Positions 5,627-7,316 of a stretch of 7,316 bases of DNA are shown piece after piece; positions within the stretch are counted from its first letter, which is position 1, and each line of letters begins with the position of its first letter. A program made the position numbers and the translations under genes. The notes beneath the pieces are model-generated. The model was not told the DNA's origin, searched no databases, and worked only from the letters and a program-made list of their open reading frames with translations. The stretch is from Atopobiaceae bacterium UBA7016 (GTDB lineage Bacteria > Actinomycetota > Coriobacteriia > Coriobacteriales > Atopobiaceae): the NCBI GenBank assembly GCA_002449555.1, contig DJXA01000113.1, positions 750 to 8,065 on the forward strand, read 5' to 3'.

Positions 5627-6271
5627 TTAGCCCAAGAAGTAGAAATTGTCGGGGGGAAGCGAGCCGCCGATGCTGGAGGGATCCTCGACGTAGGCATCGG
5701 TGATGGCGTCGGTGAGCTCGCGCTGCATGGCAGAGCCGCGCAAAAACGTCGCCCCCGTGCCTTCCACCAGCGACTGGTGCTGCGCGACGTAGGCAACCAC
5801 GTCCTCGGCGTTGGTGCCAAAGTACGGCAGTCGAACCACCGTGACGGCATGCGGAGCCTCGCCCTCATTCGCCACGGCGTCGATGGCCATGATAGAGCCG
5901 GCGGTGGCGTTATAGAGCGCAGAGGACACCTCGGGCGTCACCACGGCAAGGTCCACCTCGCCGTTGATGAGGGCGTTCGCCAGCGCGTCAACGGACTTGT
6001 ACTCGGCAGAGCCCTCCCCGTTCGCGGCAAGCGTGACATCGTCCGCCACTTCGCCGACTATCGAAGCCAAACGCTCCCCGGAAGACACCGGCTCTTCGGG
6101 CGTGGCCTCCTCGGTGGCCTGCTCCTCTTGCTGCTCGTCTTCCTGCACCGTCTCCTGCGCCTCAGGCTCCGTCTGCGGCTCATCGCCGCCGCTCGTGCCG
6201 CCGCAGCCTACAAGCGTAAAGGCAAGTGAGAGTATCATGAAAGCAGTTGCGACCTTGCGGGACATGGACAT
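5627..6271 (-). CDS. Lipoprotein resembling half an ABC substrate-binding protein
   Basis: This is a predicted 214-residue membrane-anchored lipoprotein. A positive N-terminus (SRK, 4-6) and a hydrophobic stretch (7-22) end in the lipobox LVGC, with C23 as the lipidated residue. Residues about 30-60 form a flexible linker made mostly of Glu, Gln and Thr. From about 66 there is an alpha/beta domain including VDALANALINGEVDLAVVT (94-112), VTVVRLPYF (143-151) and a C-terminus SSIGGSLPPDNFYFLG (199-214). These stretches remind me of the C-terminal half of periplasmic-binding-like ABC solute receptors of about 330 residues. The N-terminal lobe appears to be missing. No permease or ATPase gene is adjacent, so the ligand and function are unknown. 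The start follows GGGGGAGG (6283-6276) by four bases; the ATG at 6266 is an alternative. The frame stays open far upstream, but that stretch is antisense to the epimerase gene and is not coding. Confidence 0.85.
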   Translation of the reverse strand: MSMSRKVATAFMILSLAFTLVGCGGTSGGDEPQTEPEAQETVQEDEQQEEQATEEATPEEPVSSGERLASIVGEVADDVTLAANGEGSAEYKSVDALANALINGEVDLAVVTPEVSSALYNATAGSIMAIDAVANEGEAPHAVTVVRLPYFGTNAEDVVAYVAQHQSLVEGTGATFLRGSAMQRELTDAITDAYVEDPSSIGGSLPPDNFYFLG

Positions 6272-6304
6272 GGTTCCTCCCCCAGGATTCGTCGTGACGC
6301 ACAC

Positions 6305-6310
6305 ATCATA
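6305..6310 (-). promoter_or_regulatory. Possible -10 box of the lipoprotein gene
   Basis: On the minus strand this reads TATGAT, five of six bases of the -10 consensus, about 33 bases before the ATG at 6271. No good -35 is seen at the expected place. It lies in the 66-bp gap between the divergent lipoprotein and epimerase genes, so the two promoters must be back to back or overlap. Confidence 0.4.
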
Positions 6311-6337
6311 ACGCAAGCACGAGCGAGAGGAGCTCCC

Positions 6338-7216
6338 ATGGCCCTGACCACCATCTCTAACGGACGTATCGAGGCAACAATCGACTCCGCCGGTGCCCAG
6401 CTCATGAGCCTGAAGCTCGATGGCAAGGAGTACCTGTGGCAGCGTGACGAGAAGTACTGGCCGCGCTGCGCTCCCGTGCTCTTCCCCATCGTCGGCAACC
6501 TGCGCAACGACCGTGCCGACAGCGCCCAGGGCGAGGTGCGCTTTGGCCGCCATGGCCTGGCCCGCAACTACGAGCACGAGGTCATCGAGGCCGCTGACGA
6601 CTCCGTCACCTACGAGCTCGTCTCCAACGACGACACCCGCGCCAAGTTCCCCTTCGACTTCAAGCTGAACATGACTTACCGCGTGGTGGGCGATGCGCTT
6701 GAGCAGGAGTTTATGGTCACCAACACCGGCGACGTCACCCTGCCGTTTGCCGTGGGCGGCCACCCCGCGTTCAACGTTCCGGCCCCTGGCTGTGAGGACG
6801 AGGACTTTGCCGACTACAAGCTCGTGTTCTCCAAGAAGTGGACCTACGCCTCCCCCACCATCTCCACCGAGACGGGCCTTCTGGACTATGGCAACCGCTT
6901 CACGCTGGTTGACAACGAGGACGAGCTTGCGCTGAGCCATCGCCTGTTTGACGTGGACACGCTCACGTTTGAGGACGTTCCCGGCCGCACCGTCTCGCTG
7001 GTCGGCCCCTCTGGGCACGGCATGCGCGTCGACTTCCCCGGCTTTGACTTCTTGGGCGTGTGGAGCGCACCTGACGCGCCGTTCGTGGCGCTTGAGCCCT
7101 GGCGCGGCACCGCAACCCGCACCGACGAAGACGACACCTTCGAGAACAAACAAGGGATGGACTTCCTGGAGCCCGGCGAGCAGGCCGTCTACGCCTTCCG
7201 CATGCTGCCGCTGTAG
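6338..7216 (+). CDS. Aldose 1-epimerase family protein (LacX-like)
   Basis: It probably interconverts the alpha and beta anomers of an aldose or a hexose phosphate in the cytoplasm; no signal peptide is seen. The 292-residue protein fits the short LacX-like branch of the galactose mutarotase superfamily rather than the longer (about 340-residue) GalM. Visible family marks are CAPVLFPIVGNLRND (44-58), FGRHGLARN (69-77, H72), VGGHPAFNVP (139-148, with H142 as the probable catalytic acid) and FVALEPWRG (249-257, with E253 as the probable catalytic base). The start follows AGAGGAG (6326-6332) by five bases. It is divergent from the lipoprotein gene with a 66-bp shared gap, and a long inverted repeat lies 20 bases past its stop. 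The exact sugar cannot be told; members of this branch are often annotated only by family. Confidence 0.92.
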   Translation: MALTTISNGRIEATIDSAGAQLMSLKLDGKEYLWQRDEKYWPRCAPVLFPIVGNLRNDRADSAQGEVRFGRHGLARNYEHEVIEAADDSVTYELVSNDDTRAKFPFDFKLNMTYRVVGDALEQEFMVTNTGDVTLPFAVGGHPAFNVPAPGCEDEDFADYKLVFSKKWTYASPTISTETGLLDYGNRFTLVDNEDELALSHRLFDVDTLTFEDVPGRTVSLVGPSGHGMRVDFPGFDFLGVWSAPDAPFVALEPWRGTATRTDEDDTFENKQGMDFLEPGEQAVYAFRMLPL

Positions 7217-7236
7217 GGACTCAATCGCTACTGATC

Positions 7237-7314
7237 GCGCGGGGAAGGTCCCCTGCAGGCTCCGGCGCGCTTCGCGCGCGCTACGCAGTCGCCTGCAGGG
7301 GACCTTCCCCGCGC
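7237..7314. terminator. Long inverted repeat after the epimerase gene
   Basis: The arms 7237-7260 and 7291-7314 are perfectly complementary over 24 bp around a 30-base centre. The centre holds another hairpin, GCGCGC-TTC-GCGCGC (7265-7279). Each arm contains GGGGA-AGG-TCCCC or its complement and the 8-bp palindrome CCTGCAGG (7252-7259 and 7292-7299). The position 20 bases past a stop codon suits a terminator. The window ends two bases later, so no U-tract or downstream gene can be judged. Confidence 0.7.
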
Positions 7315-7316
7315 TC

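Noticed and set aside
6272..7153. Upstream extension of the lipoprotein frame by about 294 codons
   Set aside because: The extension is antisense to the epimerase gene. The lipobox signal peptide and the GGGGGAGG site place the true start at 6271.

Overview
The window is a gene-dense piece of a high-GC bacterial chromosome with six protein genes and no RNA gene, transposase, phage gene or CRISPR array. A class III fructose-1,6-bisphosphatase, an ATP-type PEP carboxykinase, a SlyD-like FKBP with a Cys/His tail and clear Shine-Dalgarno sites suggest an anaerobic high-GC Gram-positive. My best guess is the Coriobacteriia (Olsenella, Atopobium or Collinsella relatives). That placement is inferred from composition and gene content; no search was run.

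Layout: fbp (24-1925, +). An AT-rich 202-bp gap with candidate operator sequences. A GntR/UTRA regulator resembling the trehalose repressor TreR (2128-2871, +). A SlyD-like peptidyl-prolyl isomerase whose C-terminal tail is a phased Cys/His repeat (2986-3588, +). A long nested inverted repeat holding a strong bidirectional terminator hairpin (about 3617-3759). pckA (3748-5412, -). A 214-bp pckA leader with palindromes. A small lipoprotein that looks like the C-terminal half of an ABC substrate-binding protein (5627-6271, -). A divergent aldose 1-epimerase-like gene (6338-7216, +). A second long inverted repeat (7237-7314) closes the window.

How the genes fit together: fbp and pckA encode the two committed steps of gluconeogenesis, oxaloacetate to PEP and fructose-1,6-bisphosphate to fructose-6-phosphate. 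PEP activates characterised class III FBPases, so the product of one enzyme may stimulate the other. The sugar-type regulator and the epimerase-like gene fit a carbohydrate theme, but the genes are on both strands, have separate signals and do not form one operon. Most of the window is ordinary housekeeping DNA and I see no clearly new multi-gene system. The most unusual points are the two related nested inverted repeats, the half-length binding-protein lipoprotein, the repeat-built SlyD tail, and the palindromes upstream of pckA and of the GntR gene.
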